This document shows positions 35,075 through 45,740 of a DNA stretch of 64,000 bases, one piece after another (positions within the stretch are counted from its first letter, which is position 1; the number at the start of each line of letters is the position of its first letter). A program made the position numbers and the translations under genes. The DNA is from Gentiana macrophylla. Taxonomy: Eukaryota; Streptophyta; Magnoliopsida; Gentianales; Gentianaceae. The notes below the pieces were generated by a model. It was given only the letters and a program-made list of their open reading frames with translations. It was not told where the DNA came from and did no database searches. The DNA is taken from the NCBI GenBank assembly GCA_026214975.1, contig JAOBSW010000297.1:1-64000 (forward strand), in the 5' to 3' direction.

Positions 35075-35214
35075 AGGGTGCATGGCTTGCTTCCTTCACC
35101 TTTTTGCCGTCTTCAAACTTTAGAGCCGTTATCAGAGAGAATTGTACCAGACATGTTAGATCTTCACAACAATAAGTCTTTTTCATTATCTTCACTTAAT
35201 TTCTCTTTGAAATC

Positions 35215-35777
35215 ATGTCTTTAAGTAGACGATCTTCGTCTGATGAAGCCCTTAATAGGATATCTCAAAGGCCGCCTATTTTTGTGGCTCAATAACACTC
35301 GGTTACATGTTCTGTGTCTAGATCGCGATATGTAGAGGATTCCCAAGGATGCCTGCCTATAAATACGTCATCAAATGTTGGGAACGAACCTTGTCCGGCC
35401 AAGGCCGTCCCTTCCATAATCATCGAGGGGCAGATGATTTCTTTATGCAAAGGGGCATGGTATAGATATGAAATCTTTAAGCCAATTCTTCCGTCTAGGA
35501 TCCAAAGAGAGCGTATGCTCCTCCCCGAGGTTACTGCACAGTGCATAGCGAACAACTAACTGCAGGTCTTAGATTTCCGATTATTTTTGTTGTCTTTCAG
35601 ATTTTGATTCACTATAATTCGAGTCTGCGACAGATTGGCCCGAATGGGACTAGGATTATCATAGGCTTCTCCATTTATTGTAGAACAATAGGCATACAAT
35701 TCACGCTTGCTCTGTTTTGGGCTCATGTATTTGATTTTGTTCAGACTTGCAATTTTACCGTATTATCATCAGATTAA
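35215..35777 (+). pseudogene. TatR additional (antisense) ORF remnant
   Basis: The ATG at 35215 opens MSLSRRSSSDEALNRIS and meets a TAA at codon 27, then stays open in the same frame to 35557. The next frame (35541-35777) has LRFPIIFVVFQILIHY, IGPNGTRIIIGFSIYC and FTLALFWAHVF. This aligns with the TatA ORF (LRLPVCPAILAVLEHY, IVPNCIRAIVGFAMWC, FTVKYFRHF). That pattern resembles the PF04195 'putative gypsy type transposon' domain. Its biochemical function is not known to me. Confidence 0.65.
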
Positions 35778-35973
35778 GTACATAATCGTGATAATTTGAC
35801 GGATAAATGTATCGTAAAGTTCACATCAACAAGAACCAAACATTAAATCAGAACTCATATATGTGCATATTCAAGAGAAAGTCACCACAAGAAATTGTAA
35901 AGTGAAGTCCCAAAAACTCAGAAGACAGGTATTTCTTTAGTACATTTTTTTTGTTGTCTTCATTGCATTGTTT

Positions 35974-36868
35974 TCAGGCTAAGTACTTCTCTAGCTTCTC
36001 AACTTCTTCTGGACTTCCAATGTACAGAGGTACTCGTTGATGAATCTACAATAAGCATATATAAAACATAATAAAGAGATAAACAACGAAAGTTGAAGGG
36101 AAAAAAAAAAACGATAACACAGAATCAAGCAGTGGTGTTTTTTTACATACCTCTACTGGTACAATGTCGAGAATCCTTCCATGGCCGTCTGATCCTTTAC
36201 CTCCAGCTTGTTCCACAATAAAACTCATGGGAGCACATTCATACAAAAGCCTCAATTTACCGTTCTTGCTTTTTTTATCACTAGGGTATCCGTAAATTCC
36301 ACCATATAATAGTGTCCGATGAAAGTCTCCAACCAAACTACCTATATAGCGCATGAGAGTAGGGCTTTCCACTAGGGCCAGGGTCCTTAAGATCATCCAT
36401 GTACTTCTTCAACTTGTCATCCCATAATTGGTAGTTCCCTTCATTGAAAGAGTAGATCTTTCCTGCCTTAGGTATTTGGATGTTTTCTTGGGTAAGTACA
36501 AATTCTCCATACATGGGATCCAAGGTAAATGCAAAGACACCTTTTCCTAGTGTGATCACAAAGATCACAGAGCTTGAGTACATGCAGTAGCCAGAGGCCA
36601 GAAGATTACTTCCGGGTTGGCATACACTCACCACACATCTTTGCACCGATTTGTCTAGCTGCGTTTTTCATTCAATTCAAGAGATATATGACTCCAATTA
36701 GATACAGATAAATAGATATGGTGCTCATGTAACGCCCCCAGACCCTAGGCCTAATGATTAGTGTTCTAAAAGACGCTAGGCGAAAGCAACGCGAAAGTGG
36801 GGCGCCTAGGCGACTCCTATGCAATTTTTTTAATTTTTTTAATATTACAAATATAGAATGATTTTCAG

Positions 36869-36911
<43 letters not shown>

Positions 36912-38209
36912 AAACCCTAATTGCCTAAAGTCGCCTAGAATCGCCTAGAAAATCGCTTAGGGTTTCTTTCGCCTAGATATGATCGCCTAGGGCATAAACG
37001 AATCGACCAAAGGGGTGCCTAGCGCCTAGGCGATCGCCCAGGGCGTTTTTTAGAACACTGCTAATGATCCGGTCAACTGGTTAGACCGTCGTCCTCGTTT
37101 GGTCTAAAAGGGCTAACCCGAGTTGACAAAACCTTTATGTCTCACACTTATACAAGGGTGGGTATTCTATTACTTTACAGATATGAGACTTTACGGCTCA
37201 TTCTTGATTTTAAACCATGTTCTGCCTAAAAAGCAAAGAGTTGAAAGGAAATGAATTACCTCTTCATCATCACCAATATCCGCAAGACATTCATCATTCG
37301 GGCTGTATATACCAAAGATGGAACCTGTGGATACAGCAGCATCAATGTTAGACGAGCCATCAAGCGGATCAAATACAACAATGTAGTTTCCAGAGTAGGT
37401 TTCTTCCACTGCTACTGGTACATCCTCTTCTTCCGACGCTATGATCCCTGTTCTCCCACTTGATTTCAAGCAATTCGAAAACACCTGTTGGTTTAAAACG
37501 TTAAATACATCACACCTTTTCACCCCTTTTACTTAATTGTCTGTTTATTACGTAGTACTTCTTACTGGATTACAAATTTTGAACCACAAATGAGTCCTAA
37601 AGAATGAACAGAGTGAGTGCAAATCAATTCATGTCCAAAAGAAACTCAATTAATTGATTAAAGGGTACCTAAAAAACATTTTAAAATGGCAAGATTTCAA
37701 CTAATTTTAACGAAATTTGTTTTTTTTTATTTCGTATGAATAAATTCGCAGCAAACCTCATTAGAAACAACATCAAGTTTCTTCTGGTCCTCTCCCTGAA
37801 TGTTTACGGCACCCTGAACTCCTGTAAGATTGGAAATACTAGCCCTCTGAACTAGAGAGGCAATCTGCTTGCTGGCTACTGAAATGCTGGAGAGGACGAT
37901 TGTGAGCTCAGCATCAATAACTCCGGCCTGTTCTTGTTTCAACAGCCAGCCAGTTAAGGTCTGAATCTCATAGCCTCCCTTTTTAGACGACGACGTCTTA
38001 GCTTTCGATTGGGAAGCAGTTTCCACAGCCATGCACTTGATTCCTCTCCGGCCAGTGGAAAATTGGCTCCTTTTCCGGCTGGAACAACATTTGGGTATTA
38101 TCCTGTTACCCAGGATGCATATTTGAAAGTGAGGAAGATGTGAGATTGAATGAGAGAAGGAAAAGAGCTGCTGTGTTGTGGGTAGTGTTGCGATTGCAGC
38201 CATGTCCAT
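35974..38209 (-). CDS. FBP: Chloroplast fructose-1,6-bisphosphatase (redox-regulated), 4 exons, one frameshift
   Basis: The enzyme hydrolyses fructose-1,6-bisphosphate to fructose-6-phosphate in the stromal Calvin cycle. Exons on the minus strand: 38209-37757, 37484-37260, 36658-36151 and 36045-35974, all with GT...AG introns. About 418 residues, normal for the plastid form. Residues 1 to about 50 are a Ser/Arg-rich transit peptide. Substrate and metal motifs include [23 protein letters not shown] and FDPLDGSSN (189-197). The thioredoxin-f regulatory loop is present, with Cys217 (NDEC) and Cys234/Cys239 (RCVVSVC). The C-terminus is [18 protein letters not shown]. Exon 3 has one extra base within 36352-36355, after GKPYS. 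Read literally this truncates the protein five codons later, yet the rest of the gene is intact. So it is either a recent lesion or a consensus error. ATG at 38209 chosen; a second in-frame ATG is at 38203. Confidence 0.92.
36759..37060. mobile_element. hAT-type MITE in FBPase intron 2 (302 bp)
   Basis: Terminal inverted repeats TAGTGTTCTAAAAGACGC and CAGTGTTCTAAAAAACGC (right end read in reverse) with the 8-bp duplication CTAATGAT (36751-36758 and 37061-37068). Subterminal sequence is rich in GCCTAGGCG. This is the known pattern of non-autonomous hAT elements. It makes up half of the intron. Confidence 0.93.
36873..36909. repeat. (AT)n microsatellite inside the MITE
   Basis: About 18 TA units. 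Confidence 0.9.
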
Positions 38210-38567
38210 CTTCTTACTTACTTTCTTTGGGGACCTTTTGGTTCATTTAGATGAAATGTTTGTGACTCTCAGGCTTTTGCAGCTTCGTTTCCTCTTTTTT
38301 CTCTCTTCCAAAGACTTATTTTAATTTTTTTGTTTTGTTGAATACTGATAATATCTTCCAAGTCTTTTGTGAGACGTTGGATTCTGAATTGCTCCAGCAT
38401 CCTTCGGTGGTGAGATTGCAAGGCTACTAATTGATGGATCAATCTTGATTGGTCCTGCTTCTCAACTCATTTGTTGGATATACTACTCGAATTTGTTTAT
38501 CCGGAATTTTTTTTATAAATATAGAGAAAATTATGAATATAATAAATGATTAGAATCGTAATATTAC
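38210..38567 (-). other. FBPase upstream region
   Basis: Presumed promoter and 5' leader of the FBPase gene. The leader is purine-rich on the gene strand (GAGAGAAAAAAGAGG). I see no clear TATA box. It ends at the TatA LTR. Confidence 0.45.
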
Positions 38568-39201
38568 TGACGATGTTGGATACCGTCTACTGTATTATCC
38601 GGGGCTAAATAACTCTTAGAACGATTTATCAAGAACCTTTAACAATAGGGATGGTGATTGTGATTTGTTTTAGACTGAGCCTGAGAGTTAGTTTCTTTCA
38701 AGTTGCCTACGTATGAATGTGTGTAATTGGAATCAAGTCTTTCGTAGTTCCTTAGAGTTTATTTATATATGAGCGTCTCGCCTCACCTTCCTTGCTCTGC
38801 AAGTATTGGATTTATTTCTTGGTCCTTAAGGATTAATTTGAGTAAATCTCTTTGATAAGGGATAATTAAGACTGTATTTGAACAATAAGATCAACGCCCT
38901 ATAATCACGGGATTCTTCCCATCATTATTCTATTATATAAGCACATGTGTGAATTACCAGCATAAGGAAAGACCCAGACGTCCTGCGCTGGGCTCCTCAA
39001 GTCGTCTCGACCTGGGTTCTCCGACCTGCCCTCCGTTGTGACCGAGCCGTCTTGCGGTGGTCCAGTCGGGAAGGACCAGGACAGACCTCCCACGGTTAGG
39101 CCTGATTAACATAGGGCCTCTGCCCTCAACGCTTCCTCACTTATTTATTACAATGTCATTCTCTGAATGACACGTGGCTAGGTCTACCCCGGCCATCATC
39201 A
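38568..39201 (-). repeat. TatA 3' LTR
   Basis: About 634 bp, from TGACGATG to CATCATCA, followed by TAATCCCCCGAGG, which on the minus strand is the polypurine tract. Minus-strand TATATAAATA at 38760-38769. The conserved GAACTACG...TACGTAGG block is at 38703-38751. The partner LTR is outside the window, so the limits rest on the terminal inverted repeat and tract. Confidence 0.75.
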
Positions 39202-39392
39202 TAATCCCCCGAGGTCTGACCAGACTTCTTGAGGATAGGGCGTACCTGACTTGGGTGGGGTGCAGCTCGGCTATTTCACAGAGTTAGGGTCTGCCTTGCC
39301 ACGTGGCCGCGTTACCGTCATCAGTTAACTATGACAGGCACAAAATACGAAGCGTTTCCATACACGCCTTAATGATGGACGCTTTTGGGGGC

Positions 39393-39399
39393 TTATAAA
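39393..39399 (+). promoter_or_regulatory. TATA box of the TatA antisense ORF
   Basis: TTATAAA within GGGGGCTTATAAACCCTAG, 151 bp upstream of the ATG at 39544, on the strand opposite to gag-pol. Confidence 0.6.
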
Positions 39400-39543
39400 C
39401 CCTAGTCTTGTTACGTCTCTTCAGACGTTACAACCTTTCATTTAAACACGGGATTAAATTCGGACGGTTTCCATTCCATTCTTCAACCTCCCCAATACAA
39501 GTAAGCTTCATGTGATCTCTTCATTTTAATTCCTTCATTGTTA

Positions 39544-41704
39544 ATGAGTGAGCCAATTATTCTTACTGATAGTTCAATCGAAGCTTTGTTTGAGTCTGAG
39601 CCAGAATCGGAAAGTGAAAACTCCCATTTTAGGGTTAACTCTGAGAACCCCGTTCTTCTACCGGTCGAAAATCATGTTTCCAAACCCTTAATCAATCGTA
39701 GGGGATTTGAACACCTGGTTCTAGCCCTCCGATATGATCTGTCTTATTCCGGTCCTCCATGCTCCTCCGGAACTTCAAAGTTTGTTCTGACTCTAAAAGC
39801 GCATATGGCTTTGAAATCCCAAGCTGCTTGTCACGGTATCGACTCTAACCTAACCAAGAGTGATTTGGTCTCTATCTGTAAGCAGTATAAGATAGCTAAT
39901 CCATTATACGACCCAAAAATCCTTGCTCCCGGTGTTTACGCTTATCAAGCTCCAGAAGGTTACTGCGCCGTCTACCGGGACCAACTCCTTTGTGGTTTGA
40001 GGCTTCCAGTGTGCCCTGCAATATTGGCCGTCCTAGAGCACTATGTCTTGAGGCTTGCCCAAATCGTACCCAATTGTATAAGGGCCATAGTGGGCTTTGC
40101 CATGTGGTGCCGGTGTGCCTGCATCCCCTTCACCGTTAAGTATTTCCGGCACTTCCACCAGTGTAAGTAGGTGCATGACTAGGCCGGGTACTACTGTTTT
40201 CCGTGCCGAGGAGACTTCTTAAAGGACGTCCGGTTCATCGAGAAAGGAGAGACCTCTTACAAAAACTGGAAGCGTCGGTTCTTCTTCCTTTGTCCCGAGG
40301 TGGAGCTTAACCTGGGTAGATGGAATACCGCCAACTTGGGTAGCGATCCTCGGCCCACAGACGTAGATAACAAACTAATAGATGATATCCAGAAGAGTGG
40401 CATTTATATTACTCTTCTGTGCTGATTGAATCTGCCAAACTCCCAACTGCTCACCCTGATCCCTACAAGGAACTAAGTAAAGGGGAATATGAAACCTGTA
40501 GAGTCTTTATACTTGTAAAGTTCTCTGGTTTTTTTTGGGTTTCAAAATACTTGTATTAACTCTTCTGTCTTATTGTTTGCAGTGTCCAATTTTGCTGAGT
40601 TAATGGCTGATGTTGCTGAGGAAGAGAAGGTACCCGTTGATGCTCAGCCTGAATAGGACTCCGAACGGACAGTGAGTACCGATTGGCCGCTGCTCGGTCT
40701 GCCGGGAACGTGCTGGATCCTGAGGTAGCTAGGATCCTGTCCGAGCTTTCTGAGGACGCCCCTGCCTTTTCTCTAGCCATCCCAATGGACGTGGAGGATG
40801 CTGAGGAAGAAGAAGAGAGAGATGAGTTCCGACTCCAGAAGAGGAATCAAGTAGTGATCGTTGACACCCCTCGAAGGGGTAAATCCAAGAGAAAAAAGGG
40901 TTGTTCCCCGTCCTGCTGAAGAGATTGAAGATGTTGACCCGGAGGATGACGCGTTAGTGGGTCAAAGCCATCTAGCAGAACTGTCCGACCAAGATCTAGC
41001 TGATGTGGTAAGTTATCTCTTGGTGTCCTGACCTGGGTATAATAAGCTATGCTTTTTACTGACTTTTAGCCATTTTAGGGAGCCCAGATCGGGAAAGAGT
41101 TCTTGAAAAGACTCGCTGAGTCTTCAACCAGTAAGGAGGCTCAAAAGAAGACCATTAAGGAGCTAAGAGCCGGCCGGGAGAGACATAGGGAATCTTCCAT
41201 GATCAAAGATGAGGAGATCAAGTCCCTGAAGGAGCAATTCGGAGCTCGTGACGCCGAGCTCCAGCAAGCCAAGACTCAGTATACCAACGAGCTTCAAGCC
41301 GCTTTTGATAAGTATACTACGGAGAACTCGAGCCAGGGCAGCCTTAGTCAAAGTTTGGGGCAAGAGGACGACGACTGGAAGCCTCTATTCTCGCTCGGAA
41401 TGCTCAAGCCATCCACTAGTATAAGTCCTCCGGACACTTGGCTGAGGCCTTGAAGGATTTATTGGGCCCCGTCATGCAGCATAGTTATACTTCTGGGGTT
41501 GATGAAGCCAAGGAGCAATGTGCCGACCTTCCCCACTATCGTACGATGTACAAGGCAGGTGCGGGCAAGATCTACGATGATTGTCTGAGAGAGTTTAAGG
41601 AAGGTGAAGACATTGGGGCTAAGTACAATAAGCGCCGGCCTGTCTCTCAGAGTGATGAGCCGACTCCTTCCTCAACTGAGCAGAATCCTGGTGCTAAGAA
41701 GTGA
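39544..41704 (+). pseudogene. TatA additional ORF, antisense to pol (PF04195-like)
   Basis: First exon from the ATG at 39544 (209 codons). It has an acidic Ser/Glu-rich start (FESEPESESE), then the conserved domain (YAYQAPEGYCAVYRDQLLCG, LRLPVCPAILAVLEHY, IVPNCIRAIVGFAMWC). Two in-frame TAGs (40168 and 40180) interrupt before the domain ends with YYCFPCRGDF and NWKRRFFFLCPEVE. Splice-like junctions follow: an acceptor TTTGCAG at about 40580 and an intron GTAAGTT...TTTTAG at about 41009-41078. The last part (41103-41704) is Lys/Glu-rich coiled coil and ends ...EQNPGAKK-stop. Function unknown. Such ORFs are described as additional ORFs of Tat elements. Confidence 0.75.
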
Positions 41705-41935
41705 TTTGTACTCTCTCTTTTATTAAGACATATTTTGTTTTGTAAAATTTCTGAAAACTTGAGTGTTTTCCAAATATTTGTGGTGCTTTTCCCACTGTGC
41801 TTTTATTTTTATTCGGAAATTTATTTTGGTTATACCTGGTACCCTTTGCATTCCTCCCAGTATGGCATGCATCACTTATTGTACTGGATGTCATACTAGG
41901 CTTTGATTGTGAGCTTTGTATAGCATTTTTGGTTT

Positions 41936-42471
41936 TAGCCTGACCTGCAGACTCGGGAAGTTTGTTCTTGCAAACTTTCTGAATCTGACCTGCAGTACTC
42001 AGTTATAAATTTAGCCTGACCTGCAGACTCGGGAAGTTTGTCCTTTGCAAACTTCTCGAGTCCGACCAAAGAAGATCTTAGTTAAAAATTTAGCCTGACC
42101 TGCAGACTCGGGAAGTTTGTCCTTTGCAAACTTTCCGAGTCTGACCTGCAGTATTGAGTTAAAAATTTAGCCTAACCTGCAGACTCGGGAAGTTTGTCCT
42201 TTGCAAACTTTCTGAGTCTGACCTGCAGTACTCAGTTAAAAATTTAGCCTGACCTACAGACTCGGGAAGTTTGTCCTTTGCAAACTTTCTGAGTCTGACC
42301 TGCAGTACTCAATTAAAATTTTAGCCTGACCTACAGACTCGGGAAGTTTGTCCTTTGCAAACTTTCTGAGTTTGACATTAAAAAGTTAGCCTGACCTGCA
42401 GACTCGGGAAGTTTGTCCTTTGTAAAATTTCTGAGTCTGACCTGCAGTACTCAGTTAAAAATTTAGTCCCT
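41936..42471. repeat. Hairpin-forming tandem array of about 77 bp units (7 copies)
   Basis: The unit core GACTCGGGAAGTTTG starts at 41950, 42026, 42105, 42182, 42259, 42336 and 42401. Each is followed by a 5-7 base loop and then CAAACTTTCTGAGTC, which pairs with it over 15 positions. Units are joined by CTGACCTGCAGTACTCAGTT. Variants (TTCTGAG, TTCCGAG, TCTCGAG) mostly keep the pairing. Confidence 0.92.
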
Positions 42472-42574
42472 TTAGGGCTGTAAATTGACAATATCATACT
42501 CATAAAAATAAAAAAATTATTATAACTCATTAATGCTCGAGTACATCTTAACTGAAAATAACAATACTGAAAAG

Positions 42575-43790
42575 AAAATAAAGTAAGTCTGGCACCTGTC
42601 CTGACATAAAATTTCCTGAGATTGTTGGCATTCCAACTTCGAGGTATGGTCCTACCACTTGCATCGGCTAGCTAGTATGCGCCTTTTCCAAGAACTTTGA
42701 ACACCTTATAGGGGCCTTCCCAGTTTGGGTCAAGCTTGCCTTGAGGGCCTTGTCTGCTAACTTTGTTTCTTCTCAATACCAAATCTCCTTCTTTAAAATA
42801 TGAGTGCCTGACTCTGGAGTTATAGTATTGAGGTATTCTTTGCTTATACTTGGCCATTCTGATGTAGGCCACTTAACTGGCTTCTTCCAAGTCATCTTTG
42901 GCCTGCCTGAGCTCAGCATCTTAATCTGACTGGATGTGGAGATCGGACCTCGGGGAGGGGAGCCCGATTTCTGTTGGAATGACTGCTTCGCACCCATAAG
43001 CTAAAGAAAAAGGTGTTTCACCTGTAGCTGAGTTTGGCGTAGTCCTGTACGCCCAAAGTATGTTGGGTAGATACTCAACCCAATTCTCTCCCTCTTCTTC
43101 TAGTCTCTTCTTCAAACCAACATTGACCTGTCTATTTGTCTGCTCCACTTGGCCATTAGCTTACGGATGGCCAACGGAGGTAAAGTGTTGGGTTATACCC
43201 AGCTCGGCACACCATGTCCTAACTGTCCTGTCTTAAAATTGAGTCTCATTGTCTGAGATCAGGGTCTTGGGTATAGCACATCTGCAGACAATGCTTTTCC
43301 AAATGAACTTTTGAATTGCCATTGCCGTAATGGTGGTTAGAGCTTCAGCTTCCACCCACTTAGTAAAGTAGTCCACTTCTACAACAAAGAACCTTAGATT
43401 TCCCGGAGCTCGAGGAAATGGGCCGACTAGGTCCACCCCCCATTGATAGAAAGGCCAAGGAGAGACTATGGGGACCATTTCCTATGAAGGTTGATGAGAT
43501 AAGTTATCATGCACCTGGCATGACTTGCATTTCATGATAAGTTTGTTTGCATCGCTCTGCATAGTCGGCCAGTAGTACCCAAATAATCGACATTTTCTTG
43601 CCAGAGTGCACCCGCATGATTTCCACAGATATCTAGATGGATTTCTCTAAGGAGATAATTCACTTCCTCCTTCTAAGCACATCTGAGCCAAGGTGATATA
43701 TAATATCGTATGTACAGAAATTCATTAAAAAAGGAGTACCTACTTGCTAAGAGCTTCATCTTTCAGGCCTGAGAGTTATCAGCTGGCAGG
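42575..43790 (-). pseudogene. TatA integrase (broken)
   Basis: On the minus strand, 43785-43490 carries the zinc-binding part (EIHLDICGNHAG, KCKSCQVH) in two frames. 43478-43233 has the core start (WGVDLVGPFPRAPG, LISDNETQF). 43148-42921 has GQVEQTNRQVNVGLKKRLEE and YGCEAVIPTEIGLPS. 42872-42672 has SYFKEGDLVLRRN and LDPNWEGPYKVFKVLGKG. All DDE residues remain, but a TAA replaces the codon before ANGQVEQ and another stop follows GKGAY. Sequence style (EAVIPTEIG, WEGPYKV) is Tat lineage. Confidence 0.85.
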
Positions 43791-43791
43791 A

Positions 43792-45727
43792 TGTTGAAAT
43801 AGTGTCCTAAACCCAATCGGGTTGGACCGGATCCGACCGGGTCGGATCATTTCTACTATTTCTTTATGTTTATACATATATAAAATGGCTTTTCTGTGGT
43901 CATATATAGGTTCTTTTAAAGAACCAATTATGAATTGTTATATGATAACGTCCTTAGTATTAAACTGTGATAGAGAAACCATGATAAGCGATTATGGTTG
44001 ATGAGATCTCTAATCACTTTAATAAGTTTGATACTTAAATGTCTCAGTCGATGTACTATTAAGCAGGGCATTGATAGTATAAAGCAGGACTAGCACGTAT
44101 TAGATGTCTTCGTCTTTAAGAGCGAGAGATAGATCTCGTCTCATCGAAGTGTAGAGACACTTGGACTATACGTGGACGTGTATTAGAGAATGCGACGTTA
44201 GGATCGACCCACTTACACGGTTAAGTGTCACACTATGTGGCGGTTGTGTAATTATCCTTTAGACCGAGTCTTCATGGCATCACGGTGTGGATTGTCATGC
44301 TTTGACACTATTGAGGTTTCCACAGCCACGGGCGATCATGCGGTAGTGATTGGGTATGATATTGAAGCATGCGGAGTATACATGATTGGTCGTCCGGGAA
44401 TCACGTATCCTATGATTGGGATCGAATATCCGAAATGGCCTTCTTATAAGGAATGTCTTACTCTCGTGAATCTTTGCAAAGTGGAAGTAAATGAGTTACT
44501 TCGAGAGAGCTTGATATCCAGATTATAAGATACGGTCGTTGATGTTTTGACACTCGACTAACGACCGTATGGATTATTACAGCGATAGGATTGTAAGTTA
44601 CACGGTAACTGTTTCACAGGAAAGGTAGTAGTCATTGCATTTGACTCTTCCGATGAATGGGGGTCACGGTGTGTTGCTAGACGCTTTCCCGTGATCGTTA
44701 GGCATGAATAGCATTTTCGTAATTGGCACTTTGTGTCTACGGCCAACATATTCGGAAGCCTATCGGGTCACACACATATGAACATCTAGCCGGATTAAAA
44801 TGTGGTTATAGATGATAACCAAATAAGGAAAGTTTATCTCGAGACTATTAAGGTTATAGTGGTAAATTAATATGGTGGTATTTATTTATTATGAATAAAT
44901 TAAATACAAGATATTAATTATGATGATTAAGTAAATATGTATATTGATACATATAAATTTCGAAATTATGTATGTATGTGATATACATGTATTTTGCAAA
45001 TAAATTAATCATAGTATTATATTAATTATAGAATATTCCGGAAGCCAATATTTGGCTATATGGGGCGCCACATTGAAGTGTATAAGATACACTTGGATTG
45101 TGCAATTTAATTAATAAGATTATCATATATTAATATTAGATATTAATGACTATAGATTTGCACACATGTGTAAATTGATTTATGGTAATAAGATAAAGAT
45201 AGTCAATATAAGATATTGACAATATCTTGGAAATATTTAATATAAGATATTAAATTAAATGAGATAAATCAATCTAGGAGATTTTCTTTATTTTATTGGG
45301 AAAAATGTTTTCTTCTCCTCTACTCTACTAAGGGGCGCCCCAACCACTATAAATAGGAGGTGGGTGTCAAGCTCTTTTGTACATCACAATTGCAATAGCT
45401 CATAGTTCTTGTGTAAAATAGAGAGCATCCTATATATACAGAGTTGGAGAGAGGGGAAAAAGGCCGGTCTAGCAACCGGAGTTTTCCAATAGCAATCCAT
45501 GATGGGATTCCGGCGGGCTGTTCGTGTGGACTAGCGGTAGAGGCCGAACACTTGGGCGGCTCTATGCAGAACTACTCTCCTTAGACGGTCAAAGCGTCGA
45601 TCTTTTAGATCATCCAAGGTAACCACCGTCTACTACTTGTTTGTTTATTGCTTAAACGAAGTCGATCTTGGGTAAAAGGAAATCAAGTTTTTGAATTCTG
45701 TTGCGTTCCCGCGTAGATTTCCTAACA
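43792..45727 (+). repeat. CopB 5' LTR
   Basis: 1936 bp, from TGTTGAAATAGTG to ATTTCCTAACA, immediately before the primer site. TATA box TATAAATA at 45348-45355. No coding sequence. The left end is inferred from the change in sequence inside TatA integrase and the TGTT...AACA ends. Confidence 0.8.
45348..45355 (+). promoter_or_regulatory. CopB LTR TATA box
   Basis: TATAAATA in CCACTATAAATAGGAGG, about 380 bp before the LTR end. Confidence 0.7.
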
Positions 45728-45728
45728 G

Positions 45729-45740
45729 TGGTATCAGAGA
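45729..45740 (+). promoter_or_regulatory. CopB primer binding site (initiator Met tRNA)
   Basis: TGGTATCAGAGA, one base after the LTR. It is a near-perfect copia primer site. Confidence 0.92.

Larger units (their letters stand above)
34225..35780 (-). mobile_element. TatR: truncated Tat element, LTR part plus antisense ORF
   Basis: The left part carries the LTR transcript-start motif shared with LardT and TatA (minus strand AGAACTACGT, GCTTGATCC; 34257-34300) next to a minus-strand TATATAAAG at 34318-34326. The right part carries the plus-strand additional ORF at 35215-35777. This LTR-then-antisense-ORF order is the same as in TatA (38568-41704). Pol is missing. LTR ends are uncertain. Confidence 0.6.
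38568..43791 (-). mobile_element. TatA: Tat-lineage Ty3/gypsy element, left part, interrupted by CopB
   Basis: From left to right: 3' LTR (38568-39201), polypurine tract, additional ORF on the plus strand (39544-41704, antisense to pol), hairpin tandem array (41936-42471), and the integrase end of pol on the minus strand (about 43790-42575). At 43792 it is cut by the CopB LTR. The rest of pol, gag and the 5' LTR would lie to the right of the window. The order integrase, repeats, antisense ORF, 3' LTR is characteristic of Tat elements that carry additional ORFs. Confidence 0.85.

Noticed and set aside
41936..42471. Regular repeats with spacers that look CRISPR-like at first sight
   Set aside because: The units are full tandem repeats without unique spacers, in a plant retrotransposon, with no cas genes. 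They are satellite-type repeats.
44235..44528. 97-codon open frame in the CopB LTR
   Set aside because: It lies wholly in the LTR upstream of its TATA box, and no family is recognised.
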